Positions 44,873-57,470 of a stretch of DNA of 64,000 bases are shown here, in pieces; the first letter of the stretch is position 1; the number at the start of each line of letters is the position of its first letter. The position numbers and the translations under genes were made by a program. The notes beneath the pieces were generated by a model that was given only the letters and a program-made list of their open reading frames with translations, searched no databases and was not told the origin of the DNA. The stretch comes from Aselliscus stoliczkanus (Eukaryota > Chordata > Mammalia > Chiroptera > Hipposideridae), in assembly GCA_033961575.1 (NCBI GenBank), contig CM066732.1, forward strand, positions 55,186,001 through 55,250,000. Direction: 5' to 3'.

Positions 44873-47800
44873 AGAAGGTATCTTTATATATCCAATAACA
44901 TAGCTTCAAAAAATATAAAGCAAAAAGTATTAGAAGTATAGAGAACGTAAGAAATCCTCAAGTACACAGGGAGACATTTGCCTGACCTCTCTTAGAACAC
45001 AATAAATTAAAAACACAGAAAAAGTGATCAATGTTATATAAGATTTGAATAACACAATAATAAGCTTGACTATATGTGTGTGTATATATACAGCACACTT
45101 TCCCTCAGCAAATAGAAAACTCATACCTATTTTCAAACAAACACCAGAAATAGTTACAAAATTTACCATGCATTAAGCCACAAAGATCAGTTGTATAAAT
45201 TCCTCAAATAAGAAATCATTTTGATCATAAGGACAAATTAAAAATTCAGACTTCTAAAATAACCTTTGTATTAGAGAGGAGATTAAAATAAACATTATAA
45301 GTTCATGATAAAAATAAAAGTCACTCAAATATTTAAAAAAAAATAAAACTATTGGCAACCGGAAGAACCTTAACTGGATAGACCAGAAAACAAAAATCGT
45401 TGAAATTAAATGAACTAAATGTGCAATTCAAGAAACAGGAGAAATGATAATACTATAAACCCAAAGAAACTAGACAAAATTGATGATAACAAATCCAAAA
45501 ATTATTGAAATGGGAAAAACACCATGAGCTTTAATATCTGGTTCTTTGAAAACACAAAAATAGTCATCATGGTCAAGAAAAAAAATAGTATATAAAAAGA
45601 TACATAATATTAGAAATGAGGAAAAGAATACAACTTCAGATAATGAGGAGATTATAAAATTAAGTGAACATTATTACCTTATAAATTATTACTGGTAAAT
45701 GCAAATCACCAAGATAGACTCAAATGGACAAACTTAAAAAACAAAAATTTGTAGAACAAATTTTTTTAAATAGTAAAAACTCTTTCCCAAATATGGCACC
45801 AGATTTGCACCATCTGTAGATAAGTCGTACTAAACCTTCGAAAACAGATACTCTGGTATTCCACAGAAACCTTCCCAACTCATTGTATAAAGGTAATATT
45901 TCCATGACAGTAAAAGAAGACAAAACTAGCATAAAACAGAGAACTAAAATTTTTATGTATAAGCATATATACAAAAACTCTAAATAAAATATAATCATAT
46001 TGCTTGTTACTAAGTTGAGTTTATTTTAGGAATATAGAGGATAATCAAACCTTCAGAAACCTATTGCTGTAATTAATGAAATTACAGATTAAAATGGAAA
46101 TTCCATATAGACAAGCATCAAGTAAAATTACTCTCTCATTCATGATTTTTAAAATCCATCGTAAACTAAGAAAGGTAGAAAATATTTTAACCCAATAAAA
46201 AGGTTGAGAGATCCAAATTTGATGCAAAATCAGAAATATTTTATTTGAAGTTAAGAAATTAGACAAGACACTCATTGAAGTCCTCACCACTAAATACAGA
46301 GTTGATTAATATTGTAATAGAAGAAACAAAATTATCACTATTTGTAGATAATATATTTGCATACCTCACAAATCTAAGTAAATTCCTTGGAAATATTATT
46401 TAAGGCAGTTGGATATAAGATAAATATACAAAAGTGGCATTTCTAGACAACAGCAACTAGGAAAGCCACTATGAAAATATCCCGTTTGATAGTGACAAAA
46501 CACATACAGCATCTACAAATAAAACTAAAAGAAAATGTGCATGGCTGGTGTGAATGAAACTATACAAGTTTATAAAAAACATAAAGGGGGTTACACAGCT
46601 GAAGAGTCCTCAGAGCTGGTGCCAACATGTCCACTCCCCTCACACTAATTGTCCACTCAGTGTCCACTGCTCTCCTGTCTTGGGCTGATGCCCACTTCTC
46701 CAAGAAGCACAGTCTGACACGAGGAGTTTATCTTAGGAAATAACCCGGAATGATGGGGGTGCTGAGGGGTGTGGCTGGTAGTGTCTGATACATCTCCCAA
46801 ACAAATCTCAGTGAGCAATTTCTAAATAAATGTCACAAGCAGTTTCTAAAATCGTACGGGAGAGACACTGCAGAAAAATCATGAAGGCAATATTGAAAAA
46901 AGAGGAAACCTGATGTGGGAAGGACTAATTTCCCTACCAAATTTCCGTACCTGATCTAAAGGTGCAGCAGCTACAGTTGTGTGGCTTCAGGAAACAAAAC
47001 AATGGATGGGATAAACTGACGAGGGGAGAAATGAAACCATGCCATTGAGAGTTTAGTTTATGACAAAGGTGGCACTTTGGCTGACGGGGAAAGGATGGGC
47101 CAGTTAGCCAATGATGAGGGCAGTCAGCTATTCATTTGGAAGATCAGACCTCTGGTTCCTAATACACAACATTTTAACATGAATCAAGGAGTTCATAAAA
47201 ATAATTAAAAGAAGATAATCTTAGGGTATAAAAAGTGTTCCTTAATGAGATATGGAGCCTAGGGTCTCTGAACAAATAGGCTGACAGACCACAGGAAAAC
47301 AAACAAAATCTGAGCAAAAGACAAGTGAGATACTGGGAGAAATACTTACAACATATACAGTGAACAAAGGATCACTACCTAAAATTTATAAAACATTCTT
47401 AAAATCAGTAAGAAAAATAAAAATTACTCAATAGAAAATTAGACAAATAAATTGATTAGATAATTCAGAGAACAGGAAATACAGACAGCCAGTAAATATA
47501 TTTTAAAGCATTCCAACTTTCTAATGAACAGAGAAATCCAAATTAAAGTAAGATTATTTCTTTTTGTATCTTAGAATGGTAAAATTTTAAATGACTGATA
47601 TATCCTGAGTAGGTGAGGATGACCAAAAAATATACCATGTCATCTACCATTGGCATAACCTCATTTAGCCCTTTTAAAAGGGAAATTTGGTGAAGGCATC
47701 TGAATTTAAAATTTACACCCCCTTCAAAAAAGTCATTGAATGCTAGAAATCCAGTTTATAGAAACATTTCCACCAATGTTCGAAGACTTCTATCCAAGAA

Positions 47801-48260
47801 TATACACCAAAGTCTTATTTGTAATAAATGAAGAAAAAAAATAGAAGCACCTTAAACAGTTTTTAATAACAGATGGTATGTCCATACTATGGGATACTAA
47901 ACAGCCGTTAAAAAGAATAATGTATTTGGGTTTTAAAAGAGTTTTGAGTGAAGTAAGTGAAAAAAATCAAGGTACAGGATAATACATAGAACATAGCTTC
48001 TATGTGATAGGATTTATGTGAAAATCCAATCAATCATTCATCAATCAATCAATCAATACACATTATATGGAAACAGGTAGGGAGGTGATTGGAAAGACAC
48101 ACATCTCCTTGTTCCCCAGTGCTTACAATTAGGGTGGGGCATGGACATGGGGGCAAGTATGTGGGGCTTATATTTATTCTGTATATTTCAGTGATATTTG
48201 AATTTTTCACGATTTTATGTTGAGGTATTACTGAGATAAAATTTAAAAGTAAAGGTACGC
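44873..48260 (+). mobile_element. Second long, degenerate L1 (ORF2 and 3'UTR), plus strand
   Basis: L1 ORF2 landmarks come in order: 'ACCATGCATTAAGCCACAAAG' at about 45164, 'ATCTGGTTCTTTGAAAACAC' at 45536, the RT box region 'CTATTTGTAGATAATATATT' at 46339, 'ATATACAAAAGTGGCATTTC' at 46422 and, in the 3' end, 'CCATACTATGGGATACTAAAC' region near 47882 followed by 'AGCCGTTAAAAAGAATAATG'. Bases 46580-46830 do not look like L1 and may be an insert. The element is decayed: no frame of useful length survives. Confidence 0.75.
48027..48058. repeat. (AATC)n microsatellite
   Basis: A short tetranucleotide array, 'CAATCAATCATTCATCAATC' extended to 48058, in the tail region of the L1. Confidence 0.9.
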
Positions 48261-49629
48261 AATTTTATTACTGAATATCACGCTCTTCCCACCTTTGTTA
48301 AATAAAACCTGGACAGGTGTTTAAATATATCAGTGTGATGTATTTAGTGGCTGACTTGCCCGGGGCACCTGCGTGTGGGGGTCCCTCCAGGTGGGGCAGG
48401 CCGGGGCTCTGGGCTCACCTGGACCGCGGCAGCCGCACACAGGTTCATGGGAACGCACATGCTCCCACGCCCTCGGCAGCCCGGCATGCCCCAGCTGCAG
48501 ACATGCTGGGCGCAGGGAGGCACCACAGAGGAAGGCGTCTTTGGGAGGCCATTGTGGGAGTCATGAGTGAGAGGTGTGCCCATGGACTCTCCCTGTAAAC
48601 ACAATGCAAGCCTAGCCTTTGGGCCAGCCGCAGCATGCCGCAGAGCTGGCTGAGCGCAGGGACTAATGACAGCGCTTGGACCTGCATCTGAAGGGGCTCC
48701 CCGCTTCGCACAGACCCCAGGCTGGAGCTCTGTCCATCCCCAGGGCCTCCAGCCGAGCAGGCTGATGGTGGGCATCTGCATTCTGTCATCAAAGCAGTTG
48801 GGATGCCAGGGCTGTTGGGGACATTAAGAGCACACTGCATCTTCTGAGGGCTTTGAACTGGGCCCTTCTTCCAGGGCACGCCGGCCCCCTGGCCACGGTG
48901 CTGCTTCGTGCAGGGTGGTCTCAGGGACCTCGGATGCACTGCCCTCCCAGTTTCTTCAGCCGCATGACAATCCTGTCACACCTGGTGATGAGCTGGGCCA
49001 GCAGAGTGAGCACAAGTGTACTTGTGACCTTAGCACCTGCCTGTGTCTTCCTCCACTGACCTCATCCCCCACTCACTCAGCGGCAGTGAGCCTTCCTGTT
49101 TGCCCTCTGGATGAGCAGAAACACAGCAGTGCGGCCTAGAAATTTCCAGCGATAGCATCCAGGAGCTGCTGTGCTGGAATCGCCGGATGAGCCTGAACCT
49201 CCAGATAACACTGCCCGTGGCTGGGCCCTGAATTTTTAGGTGTGCCACATGACATCATGGCCTCCAGGGGCCCTGGAGCCCAGAACTGCACCCAGGCCCG
49301 CCACCTGCAGACCCTGCAGGTCCCGTGACGTACAGAGCCTTTCAGAGCCTCTCCTGAGGCGGGCACGCCAGCCCCCTTTGTCCAGCTGGTGCTCAGGGGT
49401 AGAGGGCACTGAGGAGGTGCCAGCATCCCCGGCCCTTGGAGCCCAATAAAGGGAGCTGTCATGGAAGCACCCGGGGCCTCCTCTCACAAGCCAGGTCAAG
49501 GTGCTGGGAAGGAGGACCCAACGAGATGAGCGAGCAAGACGGGCCCCTGGGACACACGAGTGGAGAACTCCCATCCTGCACGCGTGCCCAGCTGACAGTC
49601 CCCGGGCTCTTGGGCACCCCTACAAGCCA
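48261..49629. other. GC-rich unique non-genic sequence
   Basis: No gene recognised. Frames reach 164 codons (minus, 48445-48939) without a domain. Abrupt rise in GC after the L1. Confidence 0.5.
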
Positions 49630-49829
49630 ACACACGCAGACACACACACATGCTTACACAGATGCATGCACACACACACACACAGACGCACACTCACACA
49701 CACAGAGATAAACATACACACACAGTCGCATGCATACACATGCACACACACATATAGATGCACACACACAGGCACGTGCACACACATGCACAGACAGATA
49801 GATGCATGTACGCATATGCACACACGCAC
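49630..49829. repeat. CA-rich compound microsatellite
   Basis: About 200 bp of interrupted CACA repeat with ATGCA and AGATA variants on the plus strand. Frames made of His/Thr/Cys are artefacts. Confidence 0.92.
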
Positions 49830-51787
49830 CCCACCCCTCCCCCAGAAACCTCGTCCACCAGGATTACGTGTTTTCTTACGTCAGAGTCATTTGTGTAGTG
49901 TTTTATTGAAAATGACCATGTCTGTTCCTAATGCTTGTTCTCCTGGTGGGACAGCAGCGTGACGTGCACTTGAGGGTCACACGTCTCTATCTTAGACTGA
50001 CTGGTGGGGACACGCGTCAGGCACAGAGGGGTGCGTGCTGCGGGCCACCTCTCCTGGGGAGCATCTCAGTGAAAAGTGGGGGGATGTCGCTTCCTTTCTT
50101 TGATTCCACAGGATTTTCACCCCATTTTCTCCAGGGTCTTTTGAAGGCAGAGAGCGCTCAGCTGACGTCACCTTTGCGCCCAGTGTTCTGATTGTGAGGT
50201 AACCGATGTTTTCTGAGCAGCCGAGTCTCCACCGCAGCTGTGTCTGAGCAGGAGAACACGCCCTGTATGGAGGCCAGTGTGGAAGGTGTGATCTTAGAAG
50301 AGGCATTTGAGACGGAGCACAAAGCCGCCTCTCCCGCCCCAGGCTTGCTTGGCAGGGACAGGGGCTCCCTGGAGGGGTGACACAGGGGCTCCCTGGAGGG
50401 GTGACACAGGGTCTTCCTGTAGAAACGCCCCTGGGCAGCGAGGCCCTGGGATCAGGAGACCGTCAGCCACGCCGACCCCCCAGACCTCCTGGCCTAACAG
50501 TCACGTCGGCCTCTGCACATCTGTGATTTACCTTCCCGTTTTCTCACGGCCCAGTCCAGCCCTGACCTTGCCTGTCCTCACAACCAGGAGCCATGGGGAC
50601 CTGACTTAGACATTCTGAGTTCTACCTCTGAATTCCCAGGAAAAGAACGTGGATCGCTCAGCGGCTGCCTGGGCCGGTCCTCACGGAGTTCGGGGAACCC
50701 CTCTGTCTCATCGCCAGTGAACGGGGCTGACGCCGTGCCATTTCCGCAGCCGAGGAGGTCGCTGAGAGCAGACCTGGTCTTCCCACTTGGCCTCGCACCC
50801 CGGAGGCACTGGGACTGACTGATTAGATGCTGCACATCAGGCTCGAGAGCCTCTACAGTGCGAGCCTCGCTTCCAAACTGTCACTTGTCCCGTCTAAGAA
50901 TAAATGTCAGATGGTCTGGGCTGAATGCAGTGTTAGCTTCATTTATTTTACTTTCTGTAGACCTTCTGGGTGAAAGGCAGGCTCATAAAACATGTGTATG
51001 AGCTGGAAAACTTGGGGTACTTGCAAGGATAAATTGTAAAGTATAATTTTACATGTATAAGGCTCTTGGTAAGCTGCCATGAGTCCCAAGCTGCCGTGGG
51101 TTTTGGTGTCTTGGCAATTGCAGGTCCTTTAAGAGACGCTGCTGTATTTCTTCCCCAGTGAAAATATTGAGAGAGGGAAGAAATGAGTAGCCTCTCTTAA
51201 TCAGAAAATGTGACCACACCTTTCACAAGCTCTCTCCTTCTCAGTGCCTCTGGGCTTTGTGGAGAAGGATGAAAACAGTAAGGGAGAGGCAGAGGGGAAA
51301 GAGGGCCCGAGAGGCAGCTGCCAAGGAGTGTCTGGGTCCCAGGAGGCGGGAGCGTGCAGGCCACCCAGGACCCGGAGCCCCGCCCGTCTTCTCGGGCCAC
51401 ACCGTCATGTCGCCTGGCTGTCCCCACAGCCCCTGCCCACCCCTCATGGCCCAGATAAATGGATCAGGCTCTGGTGGCATCTAATGGCCGCTTAGATTAA
51501 TGACGTGCTTGCTCCAGTTTGGAAAGCCCAGAGGAAATACCTGCAGATTTAATTCGCAGTTAAAGGTGGACGTGTGGGTTTGAATCTTGTATCAGGTATC
51601 ACCCCCTCCCTGCTCAGCATATCTCTGGAAAGGTCAGCTCCAGGAAAGATGGGAGTGTCGGGAGCTTCTCCCTGGTGCAGCAGAAAGGCTTCTGACCTTT
51701 CCGGGGGCCTCGCTGCTTCCCTCCCGCCCGCAGGCGCGCCTCCCCCTCGCTCAGCGCTGTTACTTGGGGAGGAGAGGGTGCTGTAGT
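49830..51787. other. Unique non-genic sequence
   Basis: No gene recognised. It carries an exact palindromic CRE, TGACGTCA, at 50163-50170, a 24-bp exact tandem repeat at 50358-50411, and an AT-leaning patch at 50880-51200 that could be noncoding regulatory DNA. Confidence 0.5.
50358..50411. repeat. 24-bp exact tandem repeat, 2.25 copies
   Basis: ACAGGGGCTCCCTGGAGGGG begins the unit at 50358 and again, without mismatch, at 50382; a third partial unit runs to 50411. The period is 24. Confidence 0.92.
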
Positions 51788-51978
51788 CACACACACAGAC
51801 ACACTTGCGAACACACCACACAGACACACGCGTGCACACACACCACACATGTATGCACTCACACCACACAGACACACAAGTGCACACACACCACACACGT
51901 GTGCACACATACACAAGTGCACACACACTACACACATACCACACAGACATGTACACACACGAGTGCACACATGTACAC
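51788..51978. repeat. CA-rich compound microsatellite
   Basis: About 190 bp of CACACACCACACAGACACAC-type text; 'CACCACACAGACACAC' occurs at about 51817 and again near 51863 and 51937, showing a loose ~46-bp higher-order period. Codon frames through it are artefacts. Confidence 0.92.
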
Positions 51979-52009
51979 TTTACATTTTAAAAAACAAGGA
52001 CTTGGACTT

Positions 52010-52365
52010 ATCAAAAATGACTGATGGTAGTCCTCCCCCGCTGTCAAGGTCATCAGAAACAAGCAGTCGGAGAAACTGTTGAACTAGGAGCCTAAGGAGA
52101 TGTGACCAGGACACATAACAGGATCTCCTGGATGGGCTCGTGGAGCAGATAGTGCACATTAGGTACAAACTAAGACAATCTGAAGACAGTGTGGACTTTA
52201 CTTAATGGTCATGTATCGATGCCGTTTCATTAATCATAACGAATGCACCGCACTAATGTAAGACGCTCATAAGGGGAAGCATCAGCCTCTGTGGACACTC
52301 CGTTATCCTCTCAGTGTTTCTGTAAATCTAAAACTGTTCGGGAAAAAAACAAACAAGCCTGTGTG
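52010..52365 (+). mobile_element. L1 3'-untranslated-region remnant, plus strand
   Basis: The text 'GGTCATCAGAAACAAGC' (52048), 'GGAGCCTAAGGAGATGTGAC' (52088), 'GGATCTCCTGGATGGGCTCG', 'GTGGACTTTACTTAATGGTC' (52190), 'CACTAATGTAAGACGCTCAT' and 'TTTCTGTAAATCTAAAACTG' matches the well-known 3' UTR of older mammalian L1s in order and direction. A short A-rich end follows at about 52343. Confidence 0.85.
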
Positions 52366-52680
52366 CTGAACCCACAGCCCTGCGGGATACTGACACGGTG
52401 TCACTTTGGCCACAGTGGGGGTGGGGCCTGATGAGCTGGTCCTCGGTAACCAGGAGGTAACCCAGCAATGAGCTCATTACACAAATCCATTTCAGGGCTT
52501 GCTTGAAAAGCTAGAAATTAACCATTGAAGATGAGTCCATATGGCTGGTTTCGTTAACCTGTTACGTTCCAGGCAGAAGGCATCCCAGAAACAATGCCGA
52601 GAAGGAGGAAATTCTAGGATGTGCTGGAAAAGAGAGGCGGCTCCCACAGGGGCCTGGCCATCCCCCTGGCAGTGAGCCAC
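52366..52680. other. Unique non-genic sequence
   Basis: GC-moderate unique DNA leading into a CpG-rich patch. Nothing recognised. Confidence 0.5.
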
Positions 52681-52975
52681 GCAGCAGCGAACGCTGCCGT
52701 GGGGGGCCCGCGCGCACCCAGCCAGCCTCAGGTGGACAGCTGGGATGGGCCTGCAAGGCCCCGGGCCTCCGAGCCGCCCGACGTAATTAGAGGCATGTGG
52801 GGCATGAGGGGGTCGCCGAGGAACTCCGCTTATCCGCTGTCTGAGTCGCCTGTCTGCGCGCCTCCATGACCCCCGGCACCGATCCCTTCAGCGGGCCCTG
52901 CCGAGTCCCTGTCTGGGAGCCGCCTGTCCGCCGCGCAGAGGCCGCCCCTGAGCTTCTGCCGTCCGCCTCTCTTCT
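52681..52975. promoter_or_regulatory. CpG-rich patch, possible small CpG island
   Basis: About 295 bp of ~68% GC with roughly 26 CpGs, well above the window norm, for example around 52700-52715, 52775-52790 and 52850-52945. It directly precedes an AT-rich candidate element at 53080. No exon or transcription start can be tied to it. Confidence 0.42.
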
Positions 52976-53079
52976 CTCCCTCTGCCATCCCAGCCCTTGC
53001 AAGGAGGTCTTGGCTCCTTTCTCATCTCAGGATTTCATTCTGGGGGAGCCCGGACACCTGTCCGCTGATCAGCTGCCAC

Positions 53080-53660
53080 ACCGCGTCTGTGCCCAGCTCA
53101 CAGGCTTGTCTGCTTTGACTAATGATGTGATTGATGGACAAAATAAGGAAGAACATACAAAAAACATTTCTGTCTGGTCTGGTGTGTCAGCAAGCCTTCA
53201 TCAAGTGGCTGCTGAAGGTATATTCGGCTGCATGCCTCATTACACAGTAATGGCGTTCCCGGGCAAAGCTGTTTCTTTTCGTGACACGAGACAGCAGGCA
53301 GCTTTATGGGCGCCGGGCCCACCAAGCCCCGAGGAAGGAGACGCGCTGAAGAGCGGTCATTTCCAAAAGTGCCTCGAGTTGCTTTTTGTTGTCATGAATT
53401 TAATATGAATCAACACAATATGAAATGGGCATGGGGGATTTTAGTGACGAGCGACTTTTTGAGACTGCTGTCCAAACAGCCACCCAGAAGAAAGGGGAGG
53501 TGGAATCGCCGCATTTTCTTTCTCCAAACCTGTTGCAAAAGGGGTCATCCGTCAATTTTATTGCATTAAAAAGTACACAGAAGCATATAGCCCAAACAAA
53601 TGTCTTCTTTCAGGCTAAACATGTGGGAAATGCCACAGAGCTGATGCCACGGACACCTCA
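53080..53660. promoter_or_regulatory. Candidate conserved noncoding element
   Basis: Non-repetitive, AT-leaning DNA with words such as 'GACTAATGATGTGATTGATGG' region (53118-53138), 'CTTCATCAAGTGGCTGCTG', 'CATTACACAGTAATGGCG' (an imperfect palindrome near 53239) and 'CATGAATTTAATATGAATC' (53393). The 180-codon plus-strand frame 52866-53408 is not supported as coding: no domain, and its composition shifts midway. Confidence 0.42.
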
Positions 53661-56600
53661 CTCAGCACACCGACTACGCGGGGCCCACTGCCATGGCCAC
53701 GCCGAGTAGGACGCGGCCGCCAGGTGTGTGCACGGCCACGGGCTCAGCACCAGCTCCGGCGGCACACGGGGCAGAGAGCCCGCCGTCAGCTCCCAGGATG
53801 TCTGGGAGCCTGGGTGCAAGCGAGCCGGGGCTGGAGTCCTCGGCCTCCCTGCCCCCCTCATCATGTGGGGACAGTAGGAAGCAGTCCTCTTGGGGTATGG
53901 AACCCCTACTTCATTTTTTGCAGTGTCTTAGCTGTCCTTGCTGTTATTTTTTCTTTCTTTCAGGCAAATTTTCTTTGCTGAGGTATTTTATTATACATGT
54001 TCCACTCTTTTTCTTTAACATATTGGACTGTCTCCAAAGAGAAATGCTTAAAATGAAGTTTCGTTTTAAAAACCATTTTTTTTTCCTTCTTGCCGCCGTG
54101 GTGACTCTTCTGTGGTGGGTTATTGTGGATAACATGCAATTTTAACGAGTTGTGATTAGACAAAACTCTCTTCCTGTAATAATACTAGATAATAAATTAG
54201 AAAATGTATGAGATCTTCATTCCTATTTAAAAAGAGAGGAAGACATAAATGCAAAATCTTGTTATGATAAATGTAAGAGACAACCTTTTAACATGCATTT
54301 GGTTTGCTGGGAGGGGAGGCGCAGGCTTGGCCTGTCCCGTGACATTGCACGGCCGCAGCCTGCCTGGCACTGGCCGGGTGTGGGGTCCTTCCTGGGGGCG
54401 GACACAGGTCTGCAGGGAGAGGAATGGCAGTTTGGGAACAGGCTGCCCGGGCAAGCCCCCAGCCCCCTCATCTGTAGGGTCACACTCGCGAATATGCAGA
54501 GAGGAGGTGAAATGGGCGCTGCAGTGGGGGGCAAAGGCGAGGGCCTCGTCCCCATCTGTGGCCTCTCCATCTGCTCACACTGCTCCCTGAGTTTTCACAT
54601 CCGAATATATGACTGCAGCACGGTGGGGCCCTCTGCCACCTGGGCCCGAAGCAGAGTGAGCGCCCACCGCCTGGGAGGGCAGCTGAGCTGGGGGCCGGCT
54701 CACCTGCCCAGTTACTGAGCCCCTGGGGAGGGGGGTGGAGGGGGTTCTCGTAGGAGCCGAGGCCACTCAATGGGCTGCGCTCTGCTGCCCTTGGGCTGGA
54801 GGCCTGGCGCAGGGGCGGCCGTCTGCTCGGGCTTCCTGCGCCTCAGTTCTGAGAACCACCAGCTTCCCACACACTCCACAGGGCCCTCCGGCCAGCAGCG
54901 CGGCTGCGCTGGGCCCTTCTTGCTTTACAACTTCAGAGCTGAGGATACGATGCCTTAGCTGAGATGCCCCACCCCTCCCCGGCTTGGACCAAAAGCCTCC
55001 TCTGCAGATGAGGCCCTCACACCTGGGAACTCTGTTCTCATCTGGACTTTCCATCTTGGAACCAGAACCTTTCCAAAACCCCAGGCCGGACCAGGGGCTG
55101 GGCGAGGGCCTGTGCCAGGGACTCCTGGACACCGGGGCTGTGGTTCGATGTCCCCACCAGGCTGTGGATGGGTGCCAGTGGTGCAGGAGCCTCTCGGGAG
55201 CGGGCCAAAGGCTCGGTCCCACAGAGGGCTGGGGGCCGGGGGCCGCCCTAGGCAGGCGCTGCTGGGCACGGGAGGCGGGGAGACCCTGGCCGCAGGCGTC
55301 GTCTCTCATCTTGTGGGAGCCAGCCGCCCGTCACACGATGCTCTCTGTATTACAACACACATTTTTTCTTTTCCTAATCAGGTTTGTATATCTTTCCTGA
55401 TTGATTTTCTTTCACAAAACTCTTACCATTTTTCTAGATGCCTCTCCCTTTGGTCTGTCCAGCTGCCACTCACTCAGAGAAGGTTCTTTAGAAAACAGCC
55501 TAGAAGCAGGTGTATTTCCTACTTCCTTCTCGAGTTCCTTTCTACAATTTTAATTTATGTTAGCTTGTTGTTCTTATTATTTTTACTTATTATTAAAGTG
55601 GTGGCATTATCTCATTTTGAAAACAACAACAACAACATAAACTTTGGTCTTCTCTGCATAGTACAAAACATGGTATTTGATGGTATGTGATTCAAAGCGG
55701 ACATTAGGATTCAGCTGTTTGGGTCGTGGGGTTGAGTTGGTAGATGTTTCCACACTGGAGGAAGGGTCGCCGGCTACATGTGCGAGATGGAATTTTCTCT
55801 CCCGTTCCAGAGGCCGCCGTCCAGGCCAGGTGGCTTCCTGGGGACTCTTCCTCTGCTCCCAGCAAATACAGGTGCTGACCTGTGCGCGGTTCCCTGAGCG
55901 CTGGGCCTGCAGACGCGGAGAGCTGCCCCGAGACTCCCACAGCCCCTGTGTCGTACCCCGCCAGGCGGCATGGCACCCGGCGGCTCGCGGAGGCCCCGGC
56001 CTCACACGGCTGCCGCCGAGTGCACCCCACAGCGGTGCTGGCCTCTAGCCCTCGTGCCAGCGGCTCCTTGGTCCCAGGCGGTGGCACGCCTTGGGCCTCA
56101 CACAGCGCGCATGTCTGCCTGGCCCGGGGGTGGGAGACTTTGTCCTATGGGGCAGAGCTCTGGCCACGGGGGTAGTTTCCTCCAGTTCTGTCCGCCCCCC
56201 CCCCCCCGAGGGACTGTCCTCAGAGGTGGTTTTCCATGATCTCTCAGAGGTGACCAGCATGCCCATGTTGGCGGGACCCTCTCCCTTGCCTCATTCCCTG
56301 TGGCCCTCACTTCTGCTCCCTGAGTTTGCACTCCCTCACCAGGGTCCCACGTCAGCTTTTGTCCCAGGTTATGCCTAATGTGGAACCCAGACACAGGTGC
56401 CCTGGAGGTGGCAGACTAGGGGGTGCCTGGTGGCTACAGAAGAAACGAGCCTGGCAGTTTCTCGTCAGTTATCTGACAGGAGCACCCAGTGACTTCTGGG
56501 TGAAGGACTGCCCTGTGCGTGCCCTGGGAAGGGTTTGGGGGACGACAGAATGGGTCGGGGGATGGGACACAAAAAATGTGTGGCTTGTACCCATGCCAAG

Positions 56601-57470
56601 AGGCTGCAGGCCCATGGGCTGCCCGGATCAAACGCACAGCCCCGCCTGGTGGTATGTGGGAGGCGGCGGGGCAGGACCCCCTTCTGCTCGGGCTCCCCAC
56701 ATCTGCTCCCCACCTTGGCGGCCGTGCTCAGGCTGCAGTCTTTGAACTCTGATGAGGTGTGTTAAACACCCCATCGACACATCATATCAGATATCTTTTG
56801 AAATGAAAACTTAGATCAGTTTCAACTCATTCCACACGTCACATGGATCTTCTAGGCTGAAAATCCATCCCCCACCACCTTTGATATTGCTTCCAATGCA
56901 GTGCGGGTCTTTGGGCAGAAAGTCGGGCCAAGTGGCAGCTGGTTATCGAGTTGGGCCTTGGTTGGGCTGCCGCTGCGTCCCGTCTAGAGTCCCGAGCCTG
57001 CTCTCCAGCCAGCCCGGGCTCCTGCGCCTGGCGTCGCCCTCCTCTCTCCTGTCACCCTGATCCCCCGCCCTGCCCATGTGGACTCTGCGTTCCTCTCTGA
57101 CCCCCCGGTGCGTGCACGAGCCACCCAGCCTCGCCCTGCCTCGCACGGCTCTCCAGTGGCTGGTGTGTGTGAGTCTCACCTCCCCAGCGAGTCCCCATCA
57201 GTGTCCAGCTGACGGGCAGACACTGGCAGCGTGGTAATCCTTATTGATTGACTTTGGGGCTTTGGAAAAGGGGGAGGTGTTCCAGTGTGTCCTCCCACCC
57301 TGCACTCATCCGATGCCACTGTCGCCGTCCCTGTTCCAGTCACATGTTTCGTGTCTGGATTCGCGCACACACGCGCCGTGTCCCTGAGGTGGCAGTGTCG
57401 GTCCTGTTGTCGGGGGGTTTGGTTAATCACCTGATATTTCTCCAAAGGCAGTTGGCATAAAACAAAACAC
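53661..57470. other. Mostly GC-rich unique non-genic sequence with AT-rich patches
   Basis: No gene recognised. AT-rich patches lie at 53935-54290 and 55345-55680; both contain a pyrimidine tract ending in AG (53962-53963 and 55380-55381) that resembles a splice acceptor but with no matching donor or homologous exon. C14 occurs near 56195-56208. The 192-codon frame 55112-55690 has a hydrophobic end but is simply T-rich DNA; the 180-codon minus frame 54767-55309 has no domain. Confidence 0.5.

Noticed and set aside
54725..54748. G-quadruplex candidate in a G-rich run
   Set aside because: The tracts do not separate cleanly into four runs with loops; weaker than 57961-57990.
55112..55690. 192-codon frame with membrane-like hydrophobic end
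   Set aside because: The hydrophobic run is the translation of T-rich DNA; the GC-rich first half is unrelated in texture.
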